This document shows, in pieces, positions 6,916 through 13,393 of a stretch of DNA of 14,776 nt. The notes beneath the pieces were generated by a model that saw nothing but the letters and a program-made list of their open reading frames with translations, was not told where the DNA came from and searched no databases. The stretch is from an uncultured delta proteobacterium (lineage in GTDB: Bacteria > RBG-13-61-14 > DRUE01), in NCBI GenBank assembly GCA_903930515.1, contig CAIYYW010000205.1, forward strand, positions 1 to 14,776, read 5' to 3'. A program made the position numbers and the translations under genes. Numbering within the stretch: the stretch's first letter is position 1; every line of letters begins with the position of its first letter.

Positions 6916-8324
6916 AAGTGCTCCTGGTCCAGCCCGACTATCAACGGAAAGGGCTTAGCCCCGAAGAACTTTCAAAGCGCCTCCTGCCCAGCTACCCCTT
7001 GATCCTGCTCTCCGAAATCCTCGCCAAGGCCGGGCATCCAACCCGGGTCCTGGATGCCTGGTCCAACTGGATCCTCTCCGGAAAAGGAGTGGAAAACGAT
7101 CTCCTGGTCGGCGCGCAAAAACTTCTGGAAAAGGAGAGTTACGACCTGGTCGGGATTTCGGTTTATACCCCGCTCCGCAAGGAAGCCGTGGAATTGGCCC
7201 GGCTGGTGGAAAAAATATCTCCGGGCGCAAAAATCGTGTTCGGCGGCCCGCATCCGAGCCGGCTCTGGCATACTTTATTGGAATCAGATCAGGGCAACCT
7301 GGACTTTATTATCAAGGGCGGGGCCGAGCAATCGCTGCCGCAACTGGCGGACAACCTGGAAGGAAGGGGAGTGGCGCGGTTCCGGGTTCCGGGCCTGGCC
7401 TGGAAGGGGGAAGGGGTGGAAGTCCGGTCCAATTCCAATCCCGTGATCAACCTTGACCTTGCCGGACAGCCCGTGGTGAATTTCAATGATTATTTCGCCG
7501 ACGCCGGAGCGGACCGGATAGACCGGGCATATCTGGTGACCACGCGCGGGTGCAAGCGGTGGTGTAATTATTGCTCGCAACTTTGGAAAAAGGCCCTCTA
7601 TCATCCGCCGGACCGGGCGGTGGAAGAAGCGAGGCGGCTGATTGTGGATTTCCATGCGGGCGAGCTGGTGATTTATGACGACTGTTTGGGGATGAACCCG
7701 GCGCATAGCTCTGAAATCTTCCAGAAGATCAGCCGGTTCAATAACTCCGCCCGCCTGATCGGGATCAGCCATTTCCAGTTCCTGCAAAAAGACTGGCTGG
7801 AACATTTTAAAAACGCCGGCGGATACGGCCTGATGATCGGGATTGAAAGCGGCTCCGGGAAGCTCAGGCGCAAGATGAATAATTATATTGAAGACCAAAC
7901 CATCTGCCAGGGGATTGAACTGGTCCGCTCGCTCGGGATCAAGATCGGCATCTATGTTATCGTCGGGTTCCCGACCGAGACAGCGGAAGATTTGGGCAAG
8001 ACCCGCGAGCTATTGGAAATGATCGCGCCGGAACAGGTGATCGCGACCGTGTATGACCTCAAGCCCGGGGATATGATGGTTGAGTTCGGGATCAAGTCCC
8101 AGATGATCCGCGAAAGCGACTACCTCAACCTGTCCCGGCGTCTGATCAATTATATGACTGAAACCGAGCTGAAACAGGCCGCGGGAGCCGCGGAATGGCT
8201 GGAAAACAAATTCACCAAAGAGCTTCTGCTCAAGGACACCGACCCTGCGGGCTGGATTTTGGGGCTGGATCAGGCGACCCGCGAACAAATGACCCAAAAA
8301 GCCGCAAGGGACATTGCCCCTTGA
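6912..8324 (+). CDS. B12-binding domain radical SAM protein
   Basis: An iron-sulfur enzyme that cleaves SAM to a radical; members with this layout often carry out methylation or rearrangement with a cobalamin cofactor. I start it at TTG 6912, which overlaps the upstream stop (TTGA) and gives MKVLLVQPDYQ, the natural first strand of the B12-binding fold; the length is 470 residues. Residues 1-140 form that Rossmann-like domain (YDLVGISVYTPL, KIVFGGPHPS) but lack the DxHxxG cobalamin-ligand motif, as do many of this class. The cluster motif is C214-KRW-C218-NY-C221. IGIESGSGKLRRKMN and IYVIVGFPTETAEDL are radical SAM barrel motifs. The C-terminal 100 residues are helical with no motif. Being in a glycosyltransferase operon suggests a glycan or lipid substrate; this is inference. 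A corrinoid adenosyltransferase gene follows. Confidence 0.93.
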   Translation: MKVLLVQPDYQRKGLSPEELSKRLLPSYPLILLSEILAKAGHPTRVLDAWSNWILSGKGVENDLLVGAQKLLEKESYDLVGISVYTPLRKEAVELARLVEKISPGAKIVFGGPHPSRLWHTLLESDQGNLDFIIKGGAEQSLPQLADNLEGRGVARFRVPGLAWKGEGVEVRSNSNPVINLDLAGQPVVNFNDYFADAGADRIDRAYLVTTRGCKRWCNYCSQLWKKALYHPPDRAVEEARRLIVDFHAGELVIYDDCLGMNPAHSSEIFQKISRFNNSARLIGISHFQFLQKDWLEHFKNAGGYGLMIGIESGSGKLRRKMNNYIEDQTICQGIELVRSLGIKIGIYVIVGFPTETAEDLGKTRELLEMIAPEQVIATVYDLKPGDMMVEFGIKSQMIRESDYLNLSRRLINYMTETELKQAAGAAEWLENKFTKELLLKDTDPAGWILGLDQATREQMTQKAARDIAP

Positions 8325-8350
8325 CCCGATTTTTTTATTCTTGGTATGCT
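8321..8350 (+). promoter_or_regulatory. Promoter of the corrinoid adenosyltransferase gene
   Basis: TTGACC (8321-8326) and TATGCT (8345-8350) are 18 bases apart. The -35 overlaps the stop codon of the radical SAM gene. Transcription would start near 8357, and AGAGGT in the leader serves as ribosome site for the ATG at 8398. Confidence 0.6.
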
Positions 8351-8397
8351 CCGCGACTCTGCGGCGGAAAAATCCTGAAGGTTAGAGGTAATAACTT

Positions 8398-8931
8398 ATG
8401 CCCAAACTGAAAAAAGGACTGGTCCAGATTTATACCGGAACCGGCAAGGGAAAAACCACCGCGGCTTTGGGATTGGCCTTCCGCGCAGCCGGGCACGGCT
8501 ATAAAACCAAGATCATCCAGTTTATGAAAGGCAGGATCAATTACGGCGAACTCAGGGCCGCGGGAAAATTCCCCTCCTTGATCCGGATCGTCCAATCCGG
8601 CCGGCCGGACTTTGTGGACCGCAGGAATCCGGCTGAAATTGACATCGCCCTCGCCCAAAAGGCGATCGGGCTCGCGGAAAAGGAATTGGAGAAAAACCGG
8701 GTTGACATTCTGGTCCTGGACGAAATCATCTGCGCCCTGGATTTTAAATTGGTCTCCCTTAAACAGGTCAAGGGATTGATCCGGCAAAAACCCGCCTCAA
8801 TGGAATTGGTCCTCACCGGCCGCTCCGCCCCTAAATCCCTCTACCCCCTCGCCGACTTGGTCACGGAAATGAAAGAAGTCAAGCATTATTGGAAGAAAAA
8901 GGTGATGGGAAGAAAAGGGATTGAATTTTGA
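8398..8931 (+). CDS. cobO: Corrinoid (cob(I)yrinic acid a,c-diamide) adenosyltransferase, CobO/BtuR type
   Basis: Attaches the 5'-deoxyadenosyl group of ATP to reduced cobalt in corrinoids, making or salvaging adenosylcobalamin in the cytoplasm. The 177-residue length fits the family. The P-loop is G14-TGKGKT-T21, followed by AALGLAFRAAGHG, a CobA/BtuR signature. DILVLDEIICAL is the Walker B-like strand. The C-terminus has LVLTGRSAPKSLYPLADLVTEMKEVKHY and ends GRKGIEF, both typical. It has its own promoter and an AGAGGT ribosome site. Standing just behind a B12-binding radical SAM gene, it may supply or recycle the cofactor that enzyme needs, although no other cobalamin biosynthesis genes are in view. 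Confidence 0.95.
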   Translation: MPKLKKGLVQIYTGTGKGKTTAALGLAFRAAGHGYKTKIIQFMKGRINYGELRAAGKFPSLIRIVQSGRPDFVDRRNPAEIDIALAQKAIGLAEKELEKNRVDILVLDEIICALDFKLVSLKQVKGLIRQKPASMELVLTGRSAPKSLYPLADLVTEMKEVKHYWKKKVMGRKGIEF

Positions 8932-9003
8932 ATTTTGAATGATGAAAAAAATAATCGGGACGCGATTTTCATTCCTCTCCGCCGCAGTCTCAACCGGAAC
9001 TGA

Positions 9004-9021
9004 GGGAAAGGCGGCTTTCCC
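9004..9021. terminator. Hairpin between convergent genes
   Basis: GGGAAAG (9004-9010) and CTTTCCC (9015-9021) form a perfect 7-bp stem with loop GCGG between the ends of the adenosyltransferase and the convergent membrane glycosyltransferase gene. There is no directly following T run on either strand, so it is at best a weak bidirectional terminator. Confidence 0.35.
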
Positions 9022-9049
9022 GTTCAGCCCTTTTCTCTTTCCTCGTTTC

Positions 9050-10384
9050 TCAGCGCGGATTGCCTGATTCTGGGGTCTTGCCCGGCGTCCGGCCGATGGT
9101 CTGATAGAGCCAATTGAGGGAAAGGGCGGCGAAGAAGAGGAATGCGAATTCAAAGAGGTATCGGAAGCGGGCCTGTCCCACGAAGCAGGAATAGAAGAGG
9201 GAATGCCAGAGGAAGAGGAGATAGAAGATGGAATCCCGGCAAAGGTTTTTTCTCGCGACCCAAATTCCGGACACGGCGAAAACGGCCAGGAAGATATAGA
9301 CGACTTTTCTAAAGAGGAAAAAGCGGCTGGGCATTTCCGGATCAAACCACCAGAGGGCGCGCAACCGGAGCGGGATCAGTTGTAGGAATTTTTTGGGGTT
9401 TTGTTTGATCCATTCCCGGCCGGCCTGATATAAAATTCGGTCCTTGTCAGCCTCGGTCTTTGCCCGGGACAGTTTCTCCATCAGCTCGGCCGGGATCGCC
9501 GAGAGCATAGGTTTTCCGGCTTTGGTGTAGAGCGCGCCGGTGGCCTGGTCGTTATTTCCATACCAGAGGTTGGCGCCGCCGTTGGTGGTCAGGGGAACCC
9601 ATTGGCCGAAGACATTATGGTTCCGGATGGTCCAGGGCATAATCACCAGGACGCAGGCTGTCGCCCAGACCGCGCCGATATAAATCAGCTCCCGGAACCG
9701 GGCTTTCTGATAGAGCCAGAGCCAGGCGAGATAGAGGGCGGGGAAGGTAAGGTAGAAACTTTTGGAAAGCGCGGTCAGGCCCATTACGGCTCCGGCCAGG
9801 AATACTTTCCATAATTTTTTATCGGCCGTACTCCAGAGCGCGAGGCAGATGCCGAGCAGGAGCAGGAACACATCCACGGTCAGGGAAAGGGGAAGACTGC
9901 ACCAGTAAACATAAACCGGATAGAGGGAGAAAAGCAGGCCGGAAATAATCCCGATCCTCTCCCCGGCCAGACAACGGCCGAGCCAGGCGAGCAGGAGCGC
10001 GGAAAAGGCGCCGAGCAGGCCCTGAGTCATCTCCACCCAGAAATAGTTCTGTCCGAAGATAAGGAAATGCAGATATAGGAAAACGGTATAGACCGGCCCG
10101 ACCAGGGCGCTGGGCATTTCATTTATAATATAGGCGAAACAATACCCCTTCCCGGCCAGGAGATTTTGCGCGATCGTCTCGTTCTCCATCCCGGATACCT
10201 GGGAATAATTGGCAAGCACAAGGATCGCGGCCAACCGGGAAAGGCAGGCGATAAAAAAAATCGCGAGCAGACCTTGCCCGAAGGAAAATTGCCGGAAGAA
10301 TTTCTCCAGGATCAGGACGGGCTTGCCCGGGAACCCTGTGCTTGGAACTGGAAGATCATTTTGCGGATCGGCCTTTGGTTTCAT
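9050..10384 (-). CDS. Polytopic membrane glycosyltransferase, GT-C fold (ArnT/PMT-like)
   Basis: A 444-residue integral membrane protein with about ten hydrophobic helices, expected to transfer a sugar from a polyprenyl-phosphate carrier to a lipid or glycan on the outer face of the cytoplasmic membrane. After the first helix (GLLAIFFIACLSRLAAILVL) the loop GMENETIAQNLLAGKGYCF contains E67 and E69, positions where the family has its catalytic acid. A typical conserved run, PWTIRNHNVFGQW then TTNGGANLWYGNND, lies near residues 248-277, followed by AGREWIKQNPKKFLQLIPLR. GARFRY-like text (GQARFRYLFEFAFLFF) near the end is also typical. The start has no clear Shine-Dalgarno. It is convergent with the adenosyltransferase gene and divergent from the ECF-like gene. 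The family is clear, the substrate is not; it fits the nearby glycan genes. Confidence 0.88.
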   Translation of the reverse strand: MKPKADPQNDLPVPSTGFPGKPVLILEKFFRQFSFGQGLLAIFFIACLSRLAAILVLANYSQVSGMENETIAQNLLAGKGYCFAYIINEMPSALVGPVYTVFLYLHFLIFGQNYFWVEMTQGLLGAFSALLLAWLGRCLAGERIGIISGLLFSLYPVYVYWCSLPLSLTVDVFLLLLGICLALWSTADKKLWKVFLAGAVMGLTALSKSFYLTFPALYLAWLWLYQKARFRELIYIGAVWATACVLVIMPWTIRNHNVFGQWVPLTTNGGANLWYGNNDQATGALYTKAGKPMLSAIPAELMEKLSRAKTEADKDRILYQAGREWIKQNPKKFLQLIPLRLRALWWFDPEMPSRFFLFRKVVYIFLAVFAVSGIWVARKNLCRDSIFYLLFLWHSLFYSCFVGQARFRYLFEFAFLFFAALSLNWLYQTIGRTPGKTPESGNPR

Positions 10385-10406
10385 CTTTGCTTAAAATCCC
10401 GGTTTC

Positions 10407-10434
10407 ATTTTACCGGATTTCTTAAAGCGAGCAA
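10407..10434 (-). promoter_or_regulatory. Possible promoter of the GT-C glycosyltransferase
   Basis: On the minus strand TTGCTC (10434-10429) and TAAAAT (10412-10407) are 16 bases apart, with the gene start 22 bases beyond the -10. The -10 is good and the -35 weak. Confidence 0.35.
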
Positions 10435-10488
10435 AACCCCTGTTTGCCGTTGCTCGTTCACCTCGTTGCCCGTTCCCCGGCGGCGAAC

Positions 10489-10517
10489 TTGTTGAACCAT
10501 CGCTCCTCGGGTATCCT
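10489..10517 (+). promoter_or_regulatory. Weak candidate promoter of the ECF-like gene
   Basis: TTGTTG (10489-10494) and TATCCT (10512-10517) are 17 bases apart, about 60 bases before the TTG start. Both hexamers are partial matches. No cobalamin, thiamine or other riboswitch core that I recognise is present in the 192-base divergent spacer. Confidence 0.22.
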
Positions 10518-10576
10518 TTTTCGGGAATCGTTTGTCGTTTTCCCTTAACCGTTTACCGCATTGATGGGGGTTTAAA

Positions 10577-11332
10577 TTGTCAGAACTGGGAAGGATGTGG
10601 AGCAATACCAGGCTGGTGGTGCTCAGCGCGGTGAGCGCGGCGCTGTATGTGGCTCTCTTGATCCCGTTCAAATTCATCCAGATCATCCCGGGCCTGGCCG
10701 AGCTTAGGCCCGCGGGGGCCATCCCGCCTCTCTGCAGCCTGTTGTTCGGGCCGGCCGGGGCCTTCGGGGCCGCGTTCGGAAACCTGATCGGAGACTTTTT
10801 CGGGACCCTGGGCCCGGGATCTTTCTTCGGGTTCCTGGGAAATTTCCTGTATGGCTATCTCCCTTATAAAATCTACCGCTCTTTTGCCGAGGAGAATTTC
10901 AGCTGGAAAATGCCGCTTAAGAATTGGCTGGTCCTGGAATTCTCCATCGCGGTCAGCGCCGCGGTCTGCGCGATCATCATCGGGTTCGGCCTGGATATTA
11001 TCGGCATCGTCCCGTTCCAGGCCCTTGCCAACTGGATCGTTTTCAATAACCTCCTCTTCGGCCTGATCCTCACCCCACTGATCCTGCTCCCAATTTTCCC
11101 CTTCCTCCGAGAATCCGGCCTTTTTTATAACGACCTGGTCCAGATCAAAAAACATCCCGCAAGGACCCTGGCCGGGATCATTTTGATCATCCTTGGAATC
11201 GCCATCGCGCTCGGCGCTGGAAACTGCCCTTCCCAGGCCGCAGAACTGATCGGCTTGACCGGAAAGCACCTGACCCTCTCCATCATCGGCCCAGGAGTGG
11301 CACTGATCCTGATCGGATCAATTATTGTGTAA
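10577..11332 (+). CDS. ECF transporter S-component-like integral membrane protein, substrate unknown
   Basis: A 251-residue, very hydrophobic protein with about six membrane segments. The first (RLVVLSAVSAALYVALLIPF) and the following ELRPAGAIPPLCSLLFGPAGAFGAAFGNLIGDFFGTLGP run, here broken only for description, resemble energy-coupling-factor substrate-binding (S) components related to QueT-type proteins. Such proteins capture a vitamin or metal and dock with an EcfT/EcfA module; no such module is in this window, so a shared energising unit encoded elsewhere would be needed. Two extra hydrophobic helices at the C-terminus (LAGIILIILGIAIALGAG and SIIGPGVALILIGSIIV) go beyond the usual fold. 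The start is TTG at 10577, six bases after GGGGGTTT gives the ribosome site; ATG 10595 is poorer. Because B12-related genes lie nearby, a corrinoid or cobalt role is conceivable but not shown. Confidence 0.72.
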   Translation: MSELGRMWSNTRLVVLSAVSAALYVALLIPFKFIQIIPGLAELRPAGAIPPLCSLLFGPAGAFGAAFGNLIGDFFGTLGPGSFFGFLGNFLYGYLPYKIYRSFAEENFSWKMPLKNWLVLEFSIAVSAAVCAIIIGFGLDIIGIVPFQALANWIVFNNLLFGLILTPLILLPIFPFLRESGLFYNDLVQIKKHPARTLAGIILIILGIAIALGAGNCPSQAAELIGLTGKHLTLSIIGPGVALILIGSIIV

Positions 11333-11333
11333 G

Positions 11334-11360
11334 CTGCTGATATTATTATAGTTACAGCAG
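11334..11360 (+). repeat. Inverted repeat after the ECF-like gene
   Basis: CTGCTG (11334-11339) and CAGCAG (11355-11360) flank an AT-rich 15-base centre, starting 2 bases after the stop codon. There is no T run after it, so it is not a standard terminator. Confidence 0.35.
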
Positions 11361-11386
11361 AATCCCAGCCCCTTATCCGACCCATT

Positions 11387-11417
11387 TTATCCACAGTTTG
11401 TGCACCCCTGTGGAAAA
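11387..11417. promoter_or_regulatory. Inverted pair of DnaA-box-like sites
   Basis: TTATCCACA (11387-11395) is a perfect copy of the bacterial DnaA box. TGTGGAAAA (11409-11417) is a second box in the opposite orientation with one mismatch. They form the inverted repeat TCCACAG/CTGTGGA around 11 bases. A weaker box, TTATCATCA (11446-11454, 7 of 9), follows and an AT-rich run (11340-11352) precedes. Whether DnaA binds here is inference; an operator for another protein is possible. Confidence 0.45.
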
Positions 11418-11420
11418 TCA

Positions 11421-11459
11421 GGATTAGATTTTGATACTCAAGTATTTATCATCAAATCC
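11421..11459. repeat. Imperfect inverted repeat upstream of the non-coding RNA promoter
   Basis: GGATT (11421) pairs with AATCC (11455-11459), GATA (11433) with TATC (11447-11450), and ATACT with AGTAT forms the centre. It may be an operator or a cruciform-prone site. Confidence 0.35.
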
Positions 11460-11469
11460 CAGCTATAGT

Positions 11470-11488
11470 GGGGGTCCCCCAAAAAAAA
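11470..11488 (+). repeat. G5-T-C5 palindrome followed by A8
   Basis: Five G, one T and five C at 11470-11480 are followed directly by eight A. On the minus strand this reads as eight T before the palindrome, the wrong order for a terminator, so a protein-binding or structural role is more likely. Confidence 0.3.
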
Positions 11489-11538
11489 TGCAAAATATAG
11501 TATTTTTTACTTGACAAGATAAAAAAAGCTGATATAAT
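11481..11538 (+). promoter_or_regulatory. Strong consensus promoter with UP-like element for the non-coding RNA
   Basis: TTGACA (11511-11516) and TATAAT (11533-11538) are both perfect, 16 bases apart. The 30 bases before the -35 are strongly A/T-rich (runs of A8, AAAATATAG, TATTTTTT), like the UP elements of highly expressed stable-RNA promoters. It is the best promoter in the window, and no protein-coding gene lies within 240 bases downstream. Confidence 0.85.
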
Positions 11539-11544
11539 CACGAT

Positions 11545-11700
11545 TAAATTAGGTTCTTTCTCAAAATGGTGGCCTCGCGCCGGGATACGGGATGACTCTT
11601 AGGCAAGTCTGATGCCCAAATATAAACCAACCACCACCTACCCTCGGGACCCTTGCTCTTGCCCCGGATCATCCTCCTGACCGAGGCCACCTTTTTCTTT
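11545..11700 (+). ncRNA. Structured non-coding RNA of unknown family, about 150 nt
   Basis: Transcription from the consensus promoter should start near 11545 and end in the T run at 11692-11696. The ends close in a perfect 10-bp stem, GGTGGCCTCG (11568-11577) with CGAGGCCACC (11682-11691). Further in, GGATGA (near 11590) pairs with TCATCC (near 11669), and GGCAAG (11602-11607) pairs with CTTGCC (near 11658), forming a long rod interrupted by internal loops. The apex holds a 31-base guanine-free stretch (11615-11645) including ACCAACCACCACCTACCC. There is no open reading frame worth noting. The size, the rod shape and the strong promoter resemble 6S RNA, but I do not see its conserved sequence, and the SRP RNA apical motif and tmRNA features are absent. 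It could be a regulatory RNA acting through the C/A-rich loop. Confidence 0.7.
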
Positions 11701-11730
11701 TGCAAAACACGCTGAAAGCCTGCGCCGCCA

Positions 11731-11759
11731 TTTTCAATTTTTTTCTTTTCTGCTAAAAT
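11731..11759 (+). promoter_or_regulatory. Promoter of the FAH-family gene
   Basis: TTTTCA (11731-11736) and TAAAAT (11754-11759) are 17 bases apart, and TGC just before the -10 makes it an extended -10. Transcription would begin near 11766, giving a leader of about 22 bases with GGGGGTTT at 11776-11783. Confidence 0.6.
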
Positions 11760-11787
11760 CCGTAATCATTTTTCAGGGGGTTTCAAA

Positions 11788-12546
11788 TTGAAGATTTGCC
11801 GGGTGGAGATCGGCGCGGGGAAAATAATTTATGGGATCATCCAGGGCGAAGAGGTCTTTGGGCTGGAAGGGGAGCTGACCCGGGCCAAGCCGGGGAATAA
11901 TTTGGGAAGGCTTTCGGAGTTGAAGCTGAAATGCCCTTCGGTTCCGAGCAAGGTGGTGGGGGTGGGACTGAACTATCAGGACCACGCCCGGGAGATGAAT
12001 CAGAAGCCCCCGGAAAATCCAATCCTGTTCTTGAAGCCGGCCACCGCGGTGATCGGGCCGAATGAGCCGATCCTGTATCCCGCTCAATCGCAGCGGGTTG
12101 ACTACGAGGCCGAGTTGGGGGTGGTGATCTCGCGGCTCGCGAGAAATGTGAAAGCCGCCTCCGCCAACGATTATATCCTGGGCTATACCTGCTGCAATGA
12201 TGTCAGCGCGCGAGACCTTCAGATCAAGGACGGGCAATGGACCCGGGCCAAAAGCTTTGACACCTTCTCTCCCATCGGCCCCTGGATTGAGACCGAGTTG
12301 GACCCCTCCAACCTCGTGGTGCAAGGGATCCTCAATGGGAAAATCGTTCAGAATTCCAACACCGCCAACCTGATCTTCACTGTGCCTGAGCTGGTCTGCT
12401 TCATCTCCTCCATAATGACCCTCCTGCCCGGGGATGTGATCGCAACCGGAACCCCATCCGGGATCGGCCCGATGCAAAAGGGGGACGAGATCGTGATCAG
12501 CGTTCAGGGAATCGGGGAGTTGAAAAATTTTGTCCGGGCCGGGTAA
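11788..12546 (+). CDS. Fumarylacetoacetate hydrolase family protein
   Basis: A 252-residue cytoplasmic metalloenzyme of the FAH superfamily, whose members hydrolyse, decarboxylate or hydrate small beta-diketo or 2-keto acids (acylpyruvases, oxaloacetate tautomerases and 2-keto-4-pentenoate hydratases look alike). Diagnostic motifs occur in order: GVGLNYQDHARE, PILFLKPATAVIGP, VDYEAELGVVI with E107 and E109, CCNDVSARDLQ with D138 (the three divalent-metal ligands), WTRAKSFDTFSPIGPWI, and GDVIATGTPSGIGPMQKGD. Length and motif spacing are those of the compact bacterial and FAHD1-like members. The start is TTG at 11788, with GGGGGTTT five bases upstream. It follows the non-coding RNA, with its own extended -10 promoter. 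The precise substrate cannot be read from sequence; neighbours give no pathway. Confidence 0.93.
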   Translation: MKICRVEIGAGKIIYGIIQGEEVFGLEGELTRAKPGNNLGRLSELKLKCPSVPSKVVGVGLNYQDHAREMNQKPPENPILFLKPATAVIGPNEPILYPAQSQRVDYEAELGVVISRLARNVKAASANDYILGYTCCNDVSARDLQIKDGQWTRAKSFDTFSPIGPWIETELDPSNLVVQGILNGKIVQNSNTANLIFTVPELVCFISSIMTLLPGDVIATGTPSGIGPMQKGDEIVISVQGIGELKNFVRAG

Positions 12547-12598
12547 AGCCCGTCTCGCGCTATTTTTTCTTTCCCAAAACCGAAACGGGAGATGATCA

Positions 12599-13300
12599 AT
12601 GGAAGACGAAGAAAATATATCAGGTAAAAGGATAATTTATTATGATCATGAGCCGGCATATCAAGCTCTCCGGCAAAAGGGAGAATCCGGCTGGAGATCA
12701 GGCGGAAAGTCTGCGCCCTTCAATTTATATTGGAATATCTTCAAAGCCTGCGAATTACTGCCTCCGCCCAAAGCGCGAGTTTTAGACTTTGGCTGTGGGG
12801 GCGGAGAATTTTCTCTCCTGCTCGCCCAAAAGGGGTATCAGGTGATCGGGATTGATTATTCCCGGACCGCGGTGCAAATGGCTGAAGAGAATGCAAAAAG
12901 AGCCAGGATCAAAAATGTAAAATTCTATTGTCAGGACGCCCTGAAGCCCGATTTAAAGTTCTCATCCTTTGATGCTATCTTTTCCATTGCCGTGCTCCAT
13001 TGCCTGCTCGGGCAAGACCGGATGACCTATTGGAATAACGCCAAGAAACTCCTCAAGAAAGAAGGCGTCCTCGCTTTAGCCACAATGGTGGATTTTCCCA
13101 AAGATAAAAACTGGATCAAAGAGCTAAAAATCAATAAAAGAACCAGAACCGATGCCTTGCGCCACAGATATTTCGCTTCTGAAAAACAAATCCGGGCTGA
13201 ACTTGAATCAGCGGGTTTGGAAATGCTTTATTTCGCGCGCAGGAATGATGTGAAGGATAAAAAGGGATGCGATGATTTGATCATCATCGCTCAAAAATGA
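12599..13300 (+). CDS. Class I SAM-dependent methyltransferase
   Basis: A 233-residue methyltransferase with an intact SAM site: VLDFGCGGGEF at residues 61-71 is motif I and GIDYS with D86 closes strand 2. FDAIFSIAVLHCL and LLKKEGVLALATM follow as motifs IV and V, a Methyltransf_11/25-like layout. The C-terminal part (KRTRTDALRHRYF, then a final DDLIIIAQK strand) gives no substrate clue. The ATG at 12599 has GGGAG eight bases upstream. The gene is visibly more AT-rich and uses more A/T-ending codons than its neighbours, which suggests a different history, perhaps recent transfer. It lies 52 bases after the FAH-family gene and may be co-transcribed with it. Function beyond methyl transfer is unknown. 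Confidence 0.9.
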   Translation: MEDEENISGKRIIYYDHEPAYQALRQKGESGWRSGGKSAPFNLYWNIFKACELLPPPKARVLDFGCGGGEFSLLLAQKGYQVIGIDYSRTAVQMAEENAKRARIKNVKFYCQDALKPDLKFSSFDAIFSIAVLHCLLGQDRMTYWNNAKKLLKKEGVLALATMVDFPKDKNWIKELKINKRTRTDALRHRYFASEKQIRAELESAGLEMLYFARRNDVKDKKGCDDLIIIAQK

Positions 13301-13355
13301 GCTATCGGGGGCAGGCCTTTAAGTATAAGTTGACGCGCTCAGGAAATTTTCCTTC

Positions 13356-13384
13356 TTGCGCTTGGCAGATGAGTTGAATAGAAT
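13356..13384 (+). promoter_or_regulatory. Possible near-leaderless promoter of the EndoQ-like gene
   Basis: TTGCGC (13356-13361) and TAGAAT (13379-13384) are 17 bases apart. The -10 matches 5 of 6. Transcription would start within a few bases of the ATG at 13394, and no Shine-Dalgarno is present. The -35 is weak. Confidence 0.33.
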
Positions 13385-13393
13385 AGCCGGCAA

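Noticed and set aside
10385-10576. Cobalamin riboswitch ahead of the ECF-like gene
   Set aside because: No B12-box (GCCACTG-like) or other conserved riboswitch core is visible in the spacer.
11545-11700. SRP RNA, tmRNA or RNase P RNA as identity of the non-coding RNA
   Set aside because: The SRP GGAAG-CAGCC apical motif, the tmRNA alanine-tRNA ends and the RNase P GAGGAAAGTCC core are all missing.
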